A stretch of 64,000 nt of DNA from the NCBI RefSeq assembly GCF_014489515.1, contig NZ_CP060782.1:62001-126000 (forward strand), given 5' to 3'. Positions 1 to 8,582 of this stretch are shown here, one piece after another. The notes below the pieces were generated by a model. That model was not told the DNA's origin. It ran no database searches and saw only the letters and a program-made list of their open reading frames with translations. The DNA comes from Sphingomonas sediminicola. GTDB taxonomy: Bacteria > Pseudomonadota > Alphaproteobacteria > Sphingomonadales > Sphingomonadaceae. Within the stretch, counting starts at the first letter, position 1; every line of letters starts with the position of its first letter. A program made the translations under genes and the position numbers.

Positions 1-437
1 TGGGTGGTGGTCTGCGGCGTCCGGAAAACTTCTAGCCGCTGCACATCCCAAACGGGGAAAGTGCCGAAGACAAATTCGTTGTAGGTCACCGGCCGCCCGT
101 CGACGATCAGCGTCATCCTTGGACGATTGCCGCCAAGAAAGGCCGGGAGCGCGTATAATGGCCCTGTCGTATCGAGCCCACGGATTGCCGGCGCTTGGCT
201 GCCGTTGCCCAGTTGTACGTTGGGGATCAGCGCCAGGATGTCATCGACGCGATTGGCGCCGCTAGCCTCGATTTCAGCCTCGTTGACGACCGTGACGCTG
301 GAAGATGTCTCGCGAAGAGTGCGAGAAACGCGCTCGCCGGTGACGATGACGTCCCGTTCCTGTTCATCAGAAGTGGTCACGGAATCTGGATTCGCTGCGA
401 GAACGGCCAGCACGATCAAACCGACAGGCGCGGGCAT
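1..437 (-). CDS. TonB-dependent receptor, N-terminal plug part (runs off window start)
   Basis: Reading the minus strand from the ATG at 435-437 gives an open frame of 145 codons to the window edge. A short hydrophobic leader (about residues 5-16) is followed by an acidic stretch and 'RDVIVTGER', the usual start of a TonB-receptor plug. Then come a 'VVNEAEIEASGANRVDDIL' helix, 'IPNVQLG', 'PAIRGLD', 'RMTLIVDGRPVTYNEF' and 'DVQRLEVFRTPQ', all in plug-domain order. The product would be an outer-membrane active transporter for an iron chelate, vitamin or glycan; the substrate cannot be told because the barrel lies outside the window. The leader is short, so the true start could lie slightly upstream. 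It is divergent from the response regulator. Confidence 0.85.
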   Translation of the reverse strand, partial: MPAPVGLIVLAVLAANPDSVTTSDEQERDVIVTGERVSRTLRETSSSVTVVNEAEIEASGANRVDDILALIPNVQLGNGSQAPAIRGLDTTGPLYALPAFLGGNRPRMTLIVDGRPVTYNEFVFGTFPVWDVQRLEVFRTPQTTT

Positions 438-535
438 GAACCCCCTAAGGCCACGCAGACGCAGTCGATGTTACATAAGTTATTGCCTTTGGCCTAGTAA
501 CTGGCGGCGCATTGACATTTGCGCGGACCTCCCCA

Positions 536-562
536 GTTCATTCCGCTCAAGCAACCGTTCAG
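536..562 (+). promoter_or_regulatory. Three phased half-sites upstream of the response regulator
   Basis: GTTCAT (536-541), CTCAAG (546-551) and GTTCAG (557-562) repeat about every 10-11 bases, 50-80 bases before the regulator ATG at 614. One-turn direct repeats are what tandem OmpR/PhoP-family dimers bind, so autoregulation is likely. That is inference; the middle copy is imperfect. Confidence 0.35.
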
Positions 563-613
563 CTTCGCGTTGGTTTGAGGCTGCGAAACACGGTTTTTAG
601 GGGACTGACACGC

Positions 614-1288
614 ATGCGTGTGCTGATCGTCGAAGACGAGCCCAATCTCGGGCGGCAGCTCCGTTCGACTCTCGAAGGCGCCGGTTATGCCGTCGACCTC
701 GCGACGGATGGGGAAGACGGACATTATCTCGGCTCCACCGAGAGCTACGACGCTGTGATCCTCGATCTTGGGCTTCCTGAGGTAGACGGTCTCACGGTGC
801 TCGATCGGTGGCGGAGGGAAGGCCGGCGCATGCCTGTTCTCGTGCTGACTGCCCGCGATAGCTGGTCGGACAAGGTCGCCGGCCTCGACGCGGGCGCGGA
901 CGATTATCTCGCCAAGCCATTCCAGACCGAGGAACTGATCGCGCGGCTTCGCGCGCTCATCCGCCGCGCGTCGGGCAATGCCTCGTCGGAGCTGATAGCC
1001 GGCGACATCCGCCTCGACACACGGTCGGGCAAGGTCACCAAGGACGGCGAGCCGGTGAAGCTCACGGCGCAGGAGTACAAGCTGCTCAGCTATCTGATGC
1101 ATCACAAGGGCAAGGTCGTCAGCCGCACCGAGCTTATCGAGCATATCTACGACCAGGACTTCGACCGGGATTCGAACACGATCGAAGTGTTCGTGACGCG
1201 CATCCGCAAGAAGCTCGGTGCGGACGTCATCACCACCATTCGCGGGCTGGGCTACACGCTCGATGACCCGGAGGATAAGCGCGCTTGA
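614..1288 (+). CDS. Response regulator, OmpR/PhoB family (PhoP-like)
   Basis: 224 residues. The receiver domain (1-115) has the acidic pair E8-D9, phosphoacceptor D51 in 'VILDLGLPE', T79 and K101 in 'LAKPF'. The winged-helix DNA-binding domain (about 125-220) has 'LTAQEYKLLSYL' and ends 'RIRKKLGADVITTIRGLGYTL'. I use the ATG at 614, after an AGGGGA ribosome site, because a longer upstream frame adds sequence unlike any receiver domain. Its stop overlaps the sensor kinase start (TTGA at 1285-1288), so the two are translationally coupled. The pairing with a PhoQ-like kinase suggests an envelope or cation stress system, but the signal is not visible here. Phased half-sites upstream suggest autoregulation. 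Confidence 0.93.
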   Translation: MRVLIVEDEPNLGRQLRSTLEGAGYAVDLATDGEDGHYLGSTESYDAVILDLGLPEVDGLTVLDRWRREGRRMPVLVLTARDSWSDKVAGLDAGADDYLAKPFQTEELIARLRALIRRASGNASSELIAGDIRLDTRSGKVTKDGEPVKLTAQEYKLLSYLMHHKGKVVSRTELIEHIYDQDFDRDSNTIEVFVTRIRKKLGADVITTIRGLGYTLDDPEDKRA

Positions 1289-2684
1289 ACGATCAAACCG
1301 CCCCGGCAACGGCGGCGGATGGGCAAGCCGTAGCGCCGCCGAGACGCAAGGTCGCGCGCGTCGGCTCGCTGACGCGGCGCATGATCGTCGTCGCGGCGTT
1401 CTGGATTACCGCTCTTCTGCTGATGGGCGGCTTTGCGCTGGACCGTGTGCTGTCTGCGTCGATCGTCCAGAACTTCGACGACCAGCTCAAATATGTCCTC
1501 AACGCGATGATCGCGGCGTCGGAAATCGGACCGGACGGCGAGGTTCGCTTCAACCGTCCCCCCGCCGACCAGAGGTTCATCGAGCCCTATTCCGGCGTCT
1601 ATTTCCAGGTCAGTGGCCAGGGGGCCGACACCTTCCCTCGCGCTCCTTGTGGGATCGGCGGCTGCAAGTCCAGGACCGCCACCAGGACGTCAACGTCCAC
1701 ACTTACGACAGCGACGAATTCGACGGCGAGCCGCTGCGTATCTCCGAACGCGACGTTATCCTTCCGGGCTCGAAAGTCCGCTGGCGCTTCCAGGTCGCGC
1801 AATCGCGCGAGATGATCGACACACAGATCAAGCAGCTGCGCTCGACCCTGTTCTGGAGCTTCTTCGCGCTCGGCATCGGCCTGCTGATCCTTGCCGCGCT
1901 CCAGACGTTTTATGGATTGTGGCCGCTTCGAAGGGTCCGGCAGGATGTCGCTGCCATCCGATCCGGCGCGAAGACGCGTATTACCGAGGACTTCCCGAAT
2001 GAGGTCCGCCCACTCACCGACGAAATCAACCAGTTGCTCGCGCACAGCGAGGAGCAGGCGGAAGAAGCGCGTCGCCATGCGGGCAACCTCGCCCATGCGC
2101 TGAAGACGCCGCTGACGGTTATCACCAATGCCGCGACCGCAAACGCGCCGGACCTCGCCGAAACCGTATGCCGGGAGGCGATCGTCATGCGCCGGCAGGT
2201 CGACCACCATCTCGCCCGAGCCCGCGCGATCGGCCGGCGCGCCTCGGCGCATGCGCGCGCGACTGTCTGGGAGAGCCTGGAATCGGTGCAACGCGCAGTC
2301 GACCGGCTCTACGAGAAGGTCACCGTCGACATCGCGGGAGACAAGAAGGCCCAGGTCCGTGTCGAGCGGCAGGACCTCGACGAGATGCTCGGCAACCTGG
2401 TCGAGAATGCCGCGAAATATGGCGGCGGCCGGGTGTTTGTTACCGTCGAGCCGCAGGACGGGATGATCGACATATTGGTCGAGGACGACGGCAAGGGGAT
2501 TCCCCAACAGCAGCGCGAAGCGATCTTCCAGCGCGGTGCCCGCCTCGACACCGACAAGCCGGGCACGGGTCTCGGCCTGGCCATCGTCCGCGATGTCGCC
2601 GAAATCTACGGCGGCAAGATCACGCTGGAGGAAAGCGAGGATCTCGGCGGGCTTCTCGCGCGGCTGAGCCTTCCGGCGGGCTAG
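1285..2684 (+). CDS. Sensor histidine kinase (PhoQ-like), one apparent frameshift
   Basis: About 466 residues once one base is restored near 1636-1640 (a CCC run). The frame from the TTG at 1285 carries TM1 ('MIVVAAFWITALLLMGGFAL') and the start of the sensor region. The +2 frame carries the rest: TM2 ('FFALGIGLLILAALQTF'), HAMP, the H-box 'NLAHALKTPLTVI', the N-box 'MLGNLVENAAKYG', G1 'DDGKGIP' and G2 'GTGLGLAIV'. The reading joins cleanly as periplasmic '...ADTFP' plus 'SRSLWDRRLQV'. It is an inner-membrane kinase for the regulator just upstream, whose stop overlaps its start, and a GGAGGA ribosome site sits inside the regulator's end. Every catalytic box is intact, so the break looks like a base-calling error. 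Confidence 0.88.
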
Positions 2685-2707
2685 GAAAAAGGCCGCGCGG
2701 CGGCTAG

Positions 2708-3730
2708 GTGGCGCGCGTGACCGCGACCGTCCACGAACTCAAGCCCGCGACCGCTCCTTCGCTCGAGCCGCTGATGGCACTCGTCGCCGATGACATGCAC
2801 GGCGTGAACGCCGTCATCCTCGAGCGCATGCAGAGCAAGGTCGCGCTGATACCTGAACTGGCTGGCCACCTGATCGCCGGTGGCGGCAAGAGGATGCGGC
2901 CGATGCTGACGCTCGGGTCGGCGGCGCTGCTCGGCTATAGCGGAACGCGGCACCAGAAGCTCGCGGCGGCGGTCGAGTTCATCCACACGGCGACGCTGCT
3001 TCACGACGATGTCGTGGACGGCTCCGGCCTGCGCCGCGGCAAGCGCACCGCGAACCTCATCTGGGGCAATCCGGCGACCGTGCTCGTCGGCGACTTCCTG
3101 TTCAGCCGCGCCTTCGAGTTGATGGTGGAGGACGGCAGCCTTCGCGTGCTCAAGATCCTCAGCCATGCCTCTGCGGTAATTGCCGAGGGCGAGGTCGAGC
3201 AGCTGACCACCCAGCGCCGCGTCGAAACCGACGAAGACCAGTATCTGACCATCATCTCGGCCAAGACCGCAGCTTTGTTCGCTGCAGCCTGCCGAATTGC
3301 GCCGGTCGTTGCCGAAGCGGGCGAGGAAGCCGAGGTCGCGCTCGAGAAATATGGCAAATATCTCGGGATTGCGTTCCAGCTCGTCGACGACGCGCTCGAC
3401 TATGGCTCGAAGCAGGACATCATGGGTAAGGGCGTGGGCGACGACTTCCGCGACGGAAAAGTCACGCTGCCCGTCATCCTCGCTCACGCGCGCGGGTCCG
3501 ACGAAGACCGGGCCTTCTGGCGCGATGCGATGCTCGGCGAGCGTATCTCAGACGAAGACCTGACGCACGCAATCGCACTGCTACGCGGGACAGATGCCCT
3601 ATCCGAAACCATCGAGCGCGCGCGCCACTATGGACGGCGCGCGCTAGACGCGCTTGCGCAATTCCCGGCGGGCAAGGCGAAATCGGCGCTCAGCGAAGCG
3701 GTCGAGTTCGCCATTTCCCGCGCTTACTGA
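2708..3730 (+). CDS. ispB: Polyprenyl (octa/decaprenyl) diphosphate synthase
   Basis: 340 residues from a GTG start; a second GTG lies at 2717. It is a trans-isoprenyl diphosphate synthase that builds the ubiquinone side chain. The first aspartate-rich motif is in 'TATLLHDDVVDGSGLRRGK' (about 93-111) and the second in 'FQLVDDALDYGSK' (about 225-237). The substrate-binding lead-in 'GGGKRMRPML' is also present. Length and motifs match the family. Alphaproteobacteria usually carry ubiquinone-10, so decaprenyl is the likely product, but chain length cannot be read from sequence alone. The gene lies 23 bases after the kinase with no terminator seen. It is convergent with the lipoprotein gene, whose reconstructed stop overlaps this one. 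Confidence 0.93.
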   Translation: MARVTATVHELKPATAPSLEPLMALVADDMHGVNAVILERMQSKVALIPELAGHLIAGGGKRMRPMLTLGSAALLGYSGTRHQKLAAAVEFIHTATLLHDDVVDGSGLRRGKRTANLIWGNPATVLVGDFLFSRAFELMVEDGSLRVLKILSHASAVIAEGEVEQLTTQRRVETDEDQYLTIISAKTAALFAAACRIAPVVAEAGEEAEVALEKYGKYLGIAFQLVDDALDYGSKQDIMGKGVGDDFRDGKVTLPVILAHARGSDEDRAFWRDAMLGERISDEDLTHAIALLRGTDALSETIERARHYGRRALDALAQFPAGKAKSALSEAVEFAISRAY

Positions 3731-4333
3731 GCGGCCTTCCCCCGGTCGGTATCATGAGGTGCGCGTAAGGCGTGCCCGACCACATGACGTAGGGGATGCC
3801 GTGTCCGGCTTCGCACCTGACGGATATCCGGCGAGGATCTCCTTGGAGCCCACGATCATGATGTGCGGACCCGTCTTGATCCAATCGTTCTGGGCAGTCG
3901 GAGCCGTCGCATAGGGATCGGAGTTGCTGGCGTCCGTTCCGCCTTCGAGCATGTACATCACGCCGACGGTGTTGGCAGGCGGGTCCTTCTTGCCCATCCA
4001 GGCCTGCGCCCACTTCGCCGCATTGGCGTCCATGCACATCGGGTCGGGTCCCGGAGTCGTCGGGCTGTCGGGCATGCAGGTCCAGCCGTTCGTTCCTTCG
4101 CGCAGGGTCTTCATCGACCCGTCGGCCTGCGCCTGGACAATCGTCGCGCCCTCGGAAATCGATGAGGGCGCGGCCGACATTGCGCTCGCGACCGGGTCAT
4201 TGTGGTCGGTCGCTGAAGCCGCTGCATTCTCGGCATTCGCTTCCTGCACGTTGGTCGCCACCGGCGACTTGTTGCAGCCGAACAGGGCCAGCGACACTCC
4301 CGCCGCCAGCAACGCATAACTTGCACGATACAT
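3724..4333 (-). CDS. Lipoprotein of unknown function, two apparent frameshifts near the C-terminus
   Basis: The N-terminus has a lipoprotein signal ending 'SLALFGC', so C20 is the likely lipidated residue. An Ala/Asn/Ser-rich linker follows, then a globular part with 'WTCMPDSPTTPGPDPMCMDANA' (two cysteines), 'GVMYMLEGG' and 'GPHIMIVGSKE'. Adding one base near 3799 continues the frame as 'TGIPYVMWSGTPYAHLMIP', and one more near 3755 gives a natural stop at 3724, overlapping the ispB stop. That yields about 203 residues. I recognise it only as a conserved hypothetical type; the repeated hydrophobic 'MxMxxG' and 'HLMIP' pieces suggest a beta-rich fold. The ribosome site GGAGGA is strong and can pair with an upstream TCCTCC. 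Confidence 0.7.
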
Positions 4334-4453
4334 GCTGTTCCTCCTCTCCCAGGGAGGACGCGCCGATTAGCACAAACTGCTGCGCCGCGCACGAGAACAT
4401 CTGCGCCACTCAAGCGCTTGATTTCGGAGCGGCACTGGGCCACCTCGCGGGTA

Positions 4454-4735
4454 ATGACGATTGCACGCATTTCCGAGCTCGACCGTCGCACGACTCAGTC
4501 GGGCAGGGCCAACAACGGCCTCTGGCTTCTCGAGTTCGAGCGCGAGCAGGCGCTCCGTCCCGACCCGCTGACCGGCTGGAACGGATCTGGCGACACGAAC
4601 ACGCAGGTGCGCATCACGTTCAAGACCAAGGATGAGGCAATCGCATTCTGCGAAAAGCGCGGGCTTCAGTATCATCTGATCCCGGCGGCTCCGCTGAAGA
4701 TGAAGCTCCAGGCCTACGCCGACAACTTCCGTTAG
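4454..4735 (+). CDS. Complex I accessory subunit (NDUFS4-like, ETC complex I conserved region)
   Basis: 93 residues from the ATG at 4454. I prefer it to the frame start at 4418 because family members begin just before 'QSGRA' and the extra residues have no family features. The pattern 'TTQSGRANNGLWLLEFE', 'DPLTGWNGSGDTNTQVRITF', 'FxTKDEAIAFCEKRGLQYHLIP' and the C-terminal 'KLQAYADNFR' is that of the ETC complex I subunit family. Alphaproteobacteria share it with mitochondria, where it stabilises the NADH-binding arm of complex I. It is a cytoplasmic peripheral subunit, encoded alone here away from nuo genes, which is usual for this gene. Confidence 0.88.
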   Translation: MTIARISELDRRTTQSGRANNGLWLLEFEREQALRPDPLTGWNGSGDTNTQVRITFKTKDEAIAFCEKRGLQYHLIPAAPLKMKLQAYADNFR

Positions 4736-4739
4736 GCCT

Positions 4740-5013
4740 TGCCAGCTTCTCGGCCGGCCGCCAGACATAGGGCGCGCCTGCGCGGAGCATCCCGCGGCTG
4801 ATCCTGCGCGATCGAACCGAGCGGCCGGAAGCCATCGCAAGCGGCAACATGCTGCTGGTCGGTCGCATCCCGATTTGATCGAAAAGACGGTGGCCCGACT
4901 ACTTGATAACCCCGCAACACTGAATGCGATGCGGAGACCGAGTTATCCCTATGGCGACGGCCGTGCGTCGCAGCGGATTGCGCACGAGATCGTAAGCTGG
5001 CTCAGGCGCGGCG
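4740..5013 (+). pseudogene. wecB: Decayed C-terminal fragment of UDP-GlcNAc 2-epimerase
   Basis: Only the last third of a WecB-type epimerase is present. In one frame (about 4784-4862) it reads 'IPRLILRDRTERPEAIASG' and on to 'NMLLVG', matching the family's substrate-binding 'RDTTERPE' motif. After a shift near 4862 it reads 'SHPDLIEKTVARLLDNPA' and 'YPYGDGRASQRIAHEI', matching the family's C-terminal 'PYGDGxAS' motif. Upstream is an in-frame TAG near 4772, and the homology fades at about 4740, a few bases after the NDUFS4-like gene. No catalytic N-terminal domain and no polysaccharide genes are nearby. This is a truncated remnant, unlike the other shifted genes in the window, because most of the gene is absent. 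Confidence 0.7.
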
Positions 5014-5262
5014 TCAGGCCGGCCGAACCTCGATCGCCATCGCTCCGGTCGACGACAGTACCAGCCGCGCAGTAGCCGCCGCGCGCCGTCCAAATGTCGC
5101 GGCCTGCAGCTCGTTCCGGGCGGCATGATGGTCGAACTTGAAGCCGGCCTGGTCCGCTTCGCGCTTCAGCTGGTCGAGGTGCGTTTCGAGATCCGTGATC
5201 CCATCCTCGGGATCGAAGCGCATGGTGATCGACAGGTCTGGACGTGGGGCTGGCTGACTCAT
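5014..5262 (-). CDS. Small hypothetical protein (82 aa)
   Basis: I take the ATG at 5260-5262 because a GAAGG ribosome site lies 7 bases before it; a longer frame exists upstream. The protein begins 'MSQPAPRPDLSITMRFDPED', has a charged helix 'DLETHLDQLKREADQAG', and ends in a hydrophobic strand 'ARLVLSSTGAMAIEVRPA'. It has no signal peptide or cysteines. I recognise no family. It is divergent from the dipeptidase gene and ends against the wecB remnant. Codon use is like its neighbours, which supports a real gene, but a short frame in GC-rich DNA can be spurious. Confidence 0.5.
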   Translation of the reverse strand: MSQPAPRPDLSITMRFDPEDGITDLETHLDQLKREADQAGFKFDHHAARNELQAATFGRRAAATARLVLSSTGAMAIEVRPA

Positions 5263-5345
5263 CAACGCCTTCATTGACGGCGAAGCGGGGAAGGACAAGC
5301 CCTGCCGATTGCGCACGGCTGTTTCGGCCCATACACCTTCGCGCC

Positions 5346-6629
5346 ATGGACATGAAAACCCGCCTGCTCGCAGCCGCAGCCGCGCTGCTCGTCGCTACCC
5401 CAGCATTGGCCCAGCCGATCCCGGCCCCAGTCCAAAAGCGGATCGACCGGATCCTCAAGCGAACGCCGCTGATCGATGGCCACAACGACGTGCCGGAGCA
5501 GATCCGCGAGAATTGGAAGATGAGCGTCGAGGGTCTCGCGAGCGGCTCAGACAAGCGTCAGCCGAACCCGATGATGACCGACATGGCCCGCCTTCACGAA
5601 GGCCGGGTCGGCGGCCAGTTCTGGTCGGTCTACATCGACGCGAGCGTTCATGGAGATGAGGCGATCCGCCAGACCCTGGAGCAGATCGACATCGTGACGA
5701 GGCTTGTCAAAGCCTATCCGAACGATCTCGAGCTCGCGTCGACCGCTGCCGACTTCGAGCGCATCCACCGCAAGGGCAAGATTGCGTCCGTGATGGGGGT
5801 TGAAGGGGGCCACCAGATGGGCGGATCGATGGCGGCGCTCCGCCAGTTCTACCGGCTCGGCGCCCGCTACATGACGCTGACCCACTTCGCGACCAACGAC
5901 TGGGCGGACAGCGCAACCGACGATCCGAAGTACGGCGGCCTCAGCCCGTTCGGCGTCGAGGTCGTCAAAGAGATGAACCGCATCGGCATGCTGGTCGACC
6001 TCGCCCACGTGTCACCGGACACGATGAAGGACGCGATCGAGGCTTCGAAGGCTCCGGTCATCTTTTCGCACAGCAACGCGCGCGCGCTCGAAGACCATCC
6101 GCGCAATGTGCCGGACGACGTGCTCGCGTTGCTTCCGGCGAACGGCGGCGTGGTGATGGTAAACTTCTACACCGGCTATCTCTCCGAGCCCTTCCGCCAG
6201 TGGAACGCGATGCGCGCGGGTGAAGAGGCCAAGCTCAAATCGCTCTTCACCGGCCAGCCCGACAAGCGCACGGCAGCAATGGATGCATGGGACAAGGCGA
6301 ACCCGCCCCCAAAGGCGGAGATCGGAATCATCGCCGACCACATCGAGCATATCGCCAAGGTCGCCGGGGACGATCATGTCGGCCTCGGTGGCGATCTCGA
6401 CGGCATTCCCTATGATCAGTCCCCACCGGGCATGAACAGCGTTAGCGGCTACCCCTTGCTATTCGCCGAGCTGATCCGCCGCGGCTGGAGCGACAAGGAT
6501 CTCGCCAAGCTCGCCGGCGGGAACATCCTCCGCGTCCTGCGCCGGGCCGAGGAAGTGTCGGCGTCGATGAAGGACGTGCCGCCGTCGCTCGCGACCTTGC
6601 CGGCGCCTGCGCCCGCCAAGCCCGAATAG
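5346..6629 (+). CDS. Exported zinc membrane dipeptidase (renal dipeptidase family, M19)
   Basis: 427 residues from the ATG at 5346 (a second ATG is two codons later). A cleavable Sec signal 'LLAAAAALLVATPALA' ends near residue 22. The first zinc site is H46/D48 in 'LIDGHNDVPEQIREN'. The bridging Glu is in 'SVMGVEGGHQMGG'. Further ligand regions are 'LTHFATNDWADSATD', 'VDLAHVSPDTMKDAI', 'VIFSHSNARAL' and 'GLGGDLDGI'. The enzyme cleaves dipeptides in the periplasm. It is followed 36 bases later by an exported S9 peptidase in the same direction, suggesting a joint role in peptide scavenging. Confidence 0.92.
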   Translation: MDMKTRLLAAAAALLVATPALAQPIPAPVQKRIDRILKRTPLIDGHNDVPEQIRENWKMSVEGLASGSDKRQPNPMMTDMARLHEGRVGGQFWSVYIDASVHGDEAIRQTLEQIDIVTRLVKAYPNDLELASTAADFERIHRKGKIASVMGVEGGHQMGGSMAALRQFYRLGARYMTLTHFATNDWADSATDDPKYGGLSPFGVEVVKEMNRIGMLVDLAHVSPDTMKDAIEASKAPVIFSHSNARALEDHPRNVPDDVLALLPANGGVVMVNFYTGYLSEPFRQWNAMRAGEEAKLKSLFTGQPDKRTAAMDAWDKANPPPKAEIGIIADHIEHIAKVAGDDHVGLGGDLDGIPYDQSPPGMNSVSGYPLLFAELIRRGWSDKDLAKLAGGNILRVLRRAEEVSASMKDVPPSLATLPAPAPAKPE

Positions 6630-6665
6630 TTCACCGACCAACAATCCGATCAGGGGAGCATCATT

Positions 6666-8582
6666 TTGCGTTCCATCCGTGTCGCCCTCGCCGCCGCCGC
6701 TTTGTTGTCGACAGCTGCAGTCGCCGAAGTTCCCAAACCCGCGGCGCTGACTGCCGACGGCCTACCTGCCGTCCCGGACGAGCTTGCGGCGCGCACTCGC
6801 CCTTACATGGAGTTCCGCACGGCCGGCTTTGGAGGCTGGAACGCGGCCGATCGGTCAATGCTGATCGCGACCCGCTTCGGGAATACCAGCCAGCTCCACA
6901 CGGTCGCGGCGCCGATGGGGATGCGCCGCCAGATCAGCTTCGAGGTCGAGCCCGTCGGCGGAAGCTGGTCTCCCAAAGGTGACGTGCTGGTCGTGACCAA
7001 GGACAAGGGTGGCGACGAATTCTACCAGCTCTACACCTTGGCGTCGGGAACACTGACGCTTTTGACCGACGGCAAGAGCCGCAATGAGTTCGGCACTTGG
7101 GACAAGGAGGGCCGGCTGGTTGGATATAATTCGACCCGTCGCAACGGCACCGATTCCGACCTCTACATCGTCGATCCGCGCGACCCGAAGAGCAATCGCC
7201 TGGTCGCGCAGGTGAAGGGCGGCGGATGGAACTTCGACAGCTTTGCTCCCGGCGGCGCGCAGGCGGCGGTGATGGAGTACATCTCGATCACGAAGAGCAA
7301 TCCGTACCTGCTGGACGTCGCCAGCGGAAAGCTCGCGCCGATTGGCGATCACAGGAAGGCCATTTCCTACGGCGACCTCGAGTTCGCGCCCGACGGAACG
7401 CTGTGGGCGACCTCCGACGAGAACAGCGACGTCCTGCGACTCGGACGCCTCGATCCCAAGACCGGCAAGTTCACGCCCGTGAGCCCCAAGTCGCTCTGGG
7501 ACGTCGAGGAATTCGAGTTTAGCAAGGACGGTCGGACGATCGCCTACACGGTCAACGAAGCGGGTAGCAGCCGTCTCTTCCTGCTCGACGTGGCAAGCGG
7601 CCGCGCTCAACAGGCCGCCAGCCTCCCGCTCGGGCAAATCTCCAATCTCGAATTCGCACCCTGGGGAGCACTTGGATTCTCGATGGTCTCGGCAAAGAGC
7701 CCGAGCGACGCTTACTCCCTCGATCCGCACACGTTTTCCGTCACGCGCTGGACGCAAAGCGAGACTGGCGGCCTGGACCCGAACATCAACGTCGAGCCTG
7801 AGCTGATCGAGGCAAAGAGCTTCGACGGCGAAACCGTCTCGGGCTTCCTTTATCGGCCAGACCCGGCGAAATTCCCCGGCAGGCGGCCGCTGCTTTTCAA
7901 CATCCACGGTGGTCCGGAATCGCAGAGCCGACCCGGCTTCCTCGGCCGCAACAATTATCTCGTGAACGAGCTTGGAATCGCGATCTTCTATCCGAACGTG
8001 CGCGGCTCGTCGGGCTACGGAAAACGCTTCGTCAGCCTCGATAACGGGCCGTTCAAGCGTGAGAACAGCGTGAAGGACATCGGTGCCTTCCTCGACCGGC
8101 TTTCCGCCGATCCCAGGATCGATGCGTCGCGCATGGCGGAGACGGGCGGAAGCTATGGCGGCTACATGTGCTACGCCTCGGCCATTGCCTATGCGGACCG
8201 GTTCAAGGGCTCGCTGTGCGTGGTGGCCATCTCCAATTTCGTGACGTTCCTGGAGAACACGCAAAGCTATCGCCGCGACCTTCGCCGCGTCGAATATGGC
8301 GACGAGCGTGACCCGAAGCAGCGCAAAAAGCTGCTCGAAATCTCGCCGCTCCGACGGGTCAGCGAGATCAAGGCGCCTCTGTTCGTGGTGACCGGAGCCA
8401 ACGACCCGCGCGTTCCGAAGTCGGAGGCAGACCAGGTTGTAAAGGCGGTCCGCGCCAATGGCAGCGAGGTCTGGCACCTCGTCGGCGAAAATGAGGGCCA
8501 CGGGTTCGCAAAGAAGGAGAACCAGGACTATCAGTTTTGGTCGACCCTCCAGTTCTGGGAAAAGACCCTGCTCGCCAAATGA
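6666..8582 (+). CDS. Exported S9 family peptidase (prolyl oligopeptidase type)
   Basis: 638 residues from a TTG start; an AGGGGAG ribosome site lies about 8 bases upstream and the signal peptide begins directly after the start. The signal peptide is 'VALAAAALLSTAAVA'. A beta-propeller region follows (about 30-380) with repeats of the 'FSKDGRTIAYTVNEAG' kind. The alpha/beta-hydrolase domain (about 390-638) holds the catalytic triad S496 in 'TGGSYGGYMC', D580 in 'GANDPRVP' and H612 in 'NEGHGF'. 'HGGPESQ' forms the oxyanion region. Its stop overlaps the start of the next gene (ATGA), so the two are coupled. Confidence 0.93.
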   Translation: MRSIRVALAAAALLSTAAVAEVPKPAALTADGLPAVPDELAARTRPYMEFRTAGFGGWNAADRSMLIATRFGNTSQLHTVAAPMGMRRQISFEVEPVGGSWSPKGDVLVVTKDKGGDEFYQLYTLASGTLTLLTDGKSRNEFGTWDKEGRLVGYNSTRRNGTDSDLYIVDPRDPKSNRLVAQVKGGGWNFDSFAPGGAQAAVMEYISITKSNPYLLDVASGKLAPIGDHRKAISYGDLEFAPDGTLWATSDENSDVLRLGRLDPKTGKFTPVSPKSLWDVEEFEFSKDGRTIAYTVNEAGSSRLFLLDVASGRAQQAASLPLGQISNLEFAPWGALGFSMVSAKSPSDAYSLDPHTFSVTRWTQSETGGLDPNINVEPELIEAKSFDGETVSGFLYRPDPAKFPGRRPLLFNIHGGPESQSRPGFLGRNNYLVNELGIAIFYPNVRGSSGYGKRFVSLDNGPFKRENSVKDIGAFLDRLSADPRIDASRMAETGGSYGGYMCYASAIAYADRFKGSLCVVAISNFVTFLENTQSYRRDLRRVEYGDERDPKQRKKLLEISPLRRVSEIKAPLFVVTGANDPRVPKSEADQVVKAVRANGSEVWHLVGENEGHGFAKKENQDYQFWSTLQFWEKTLLAK

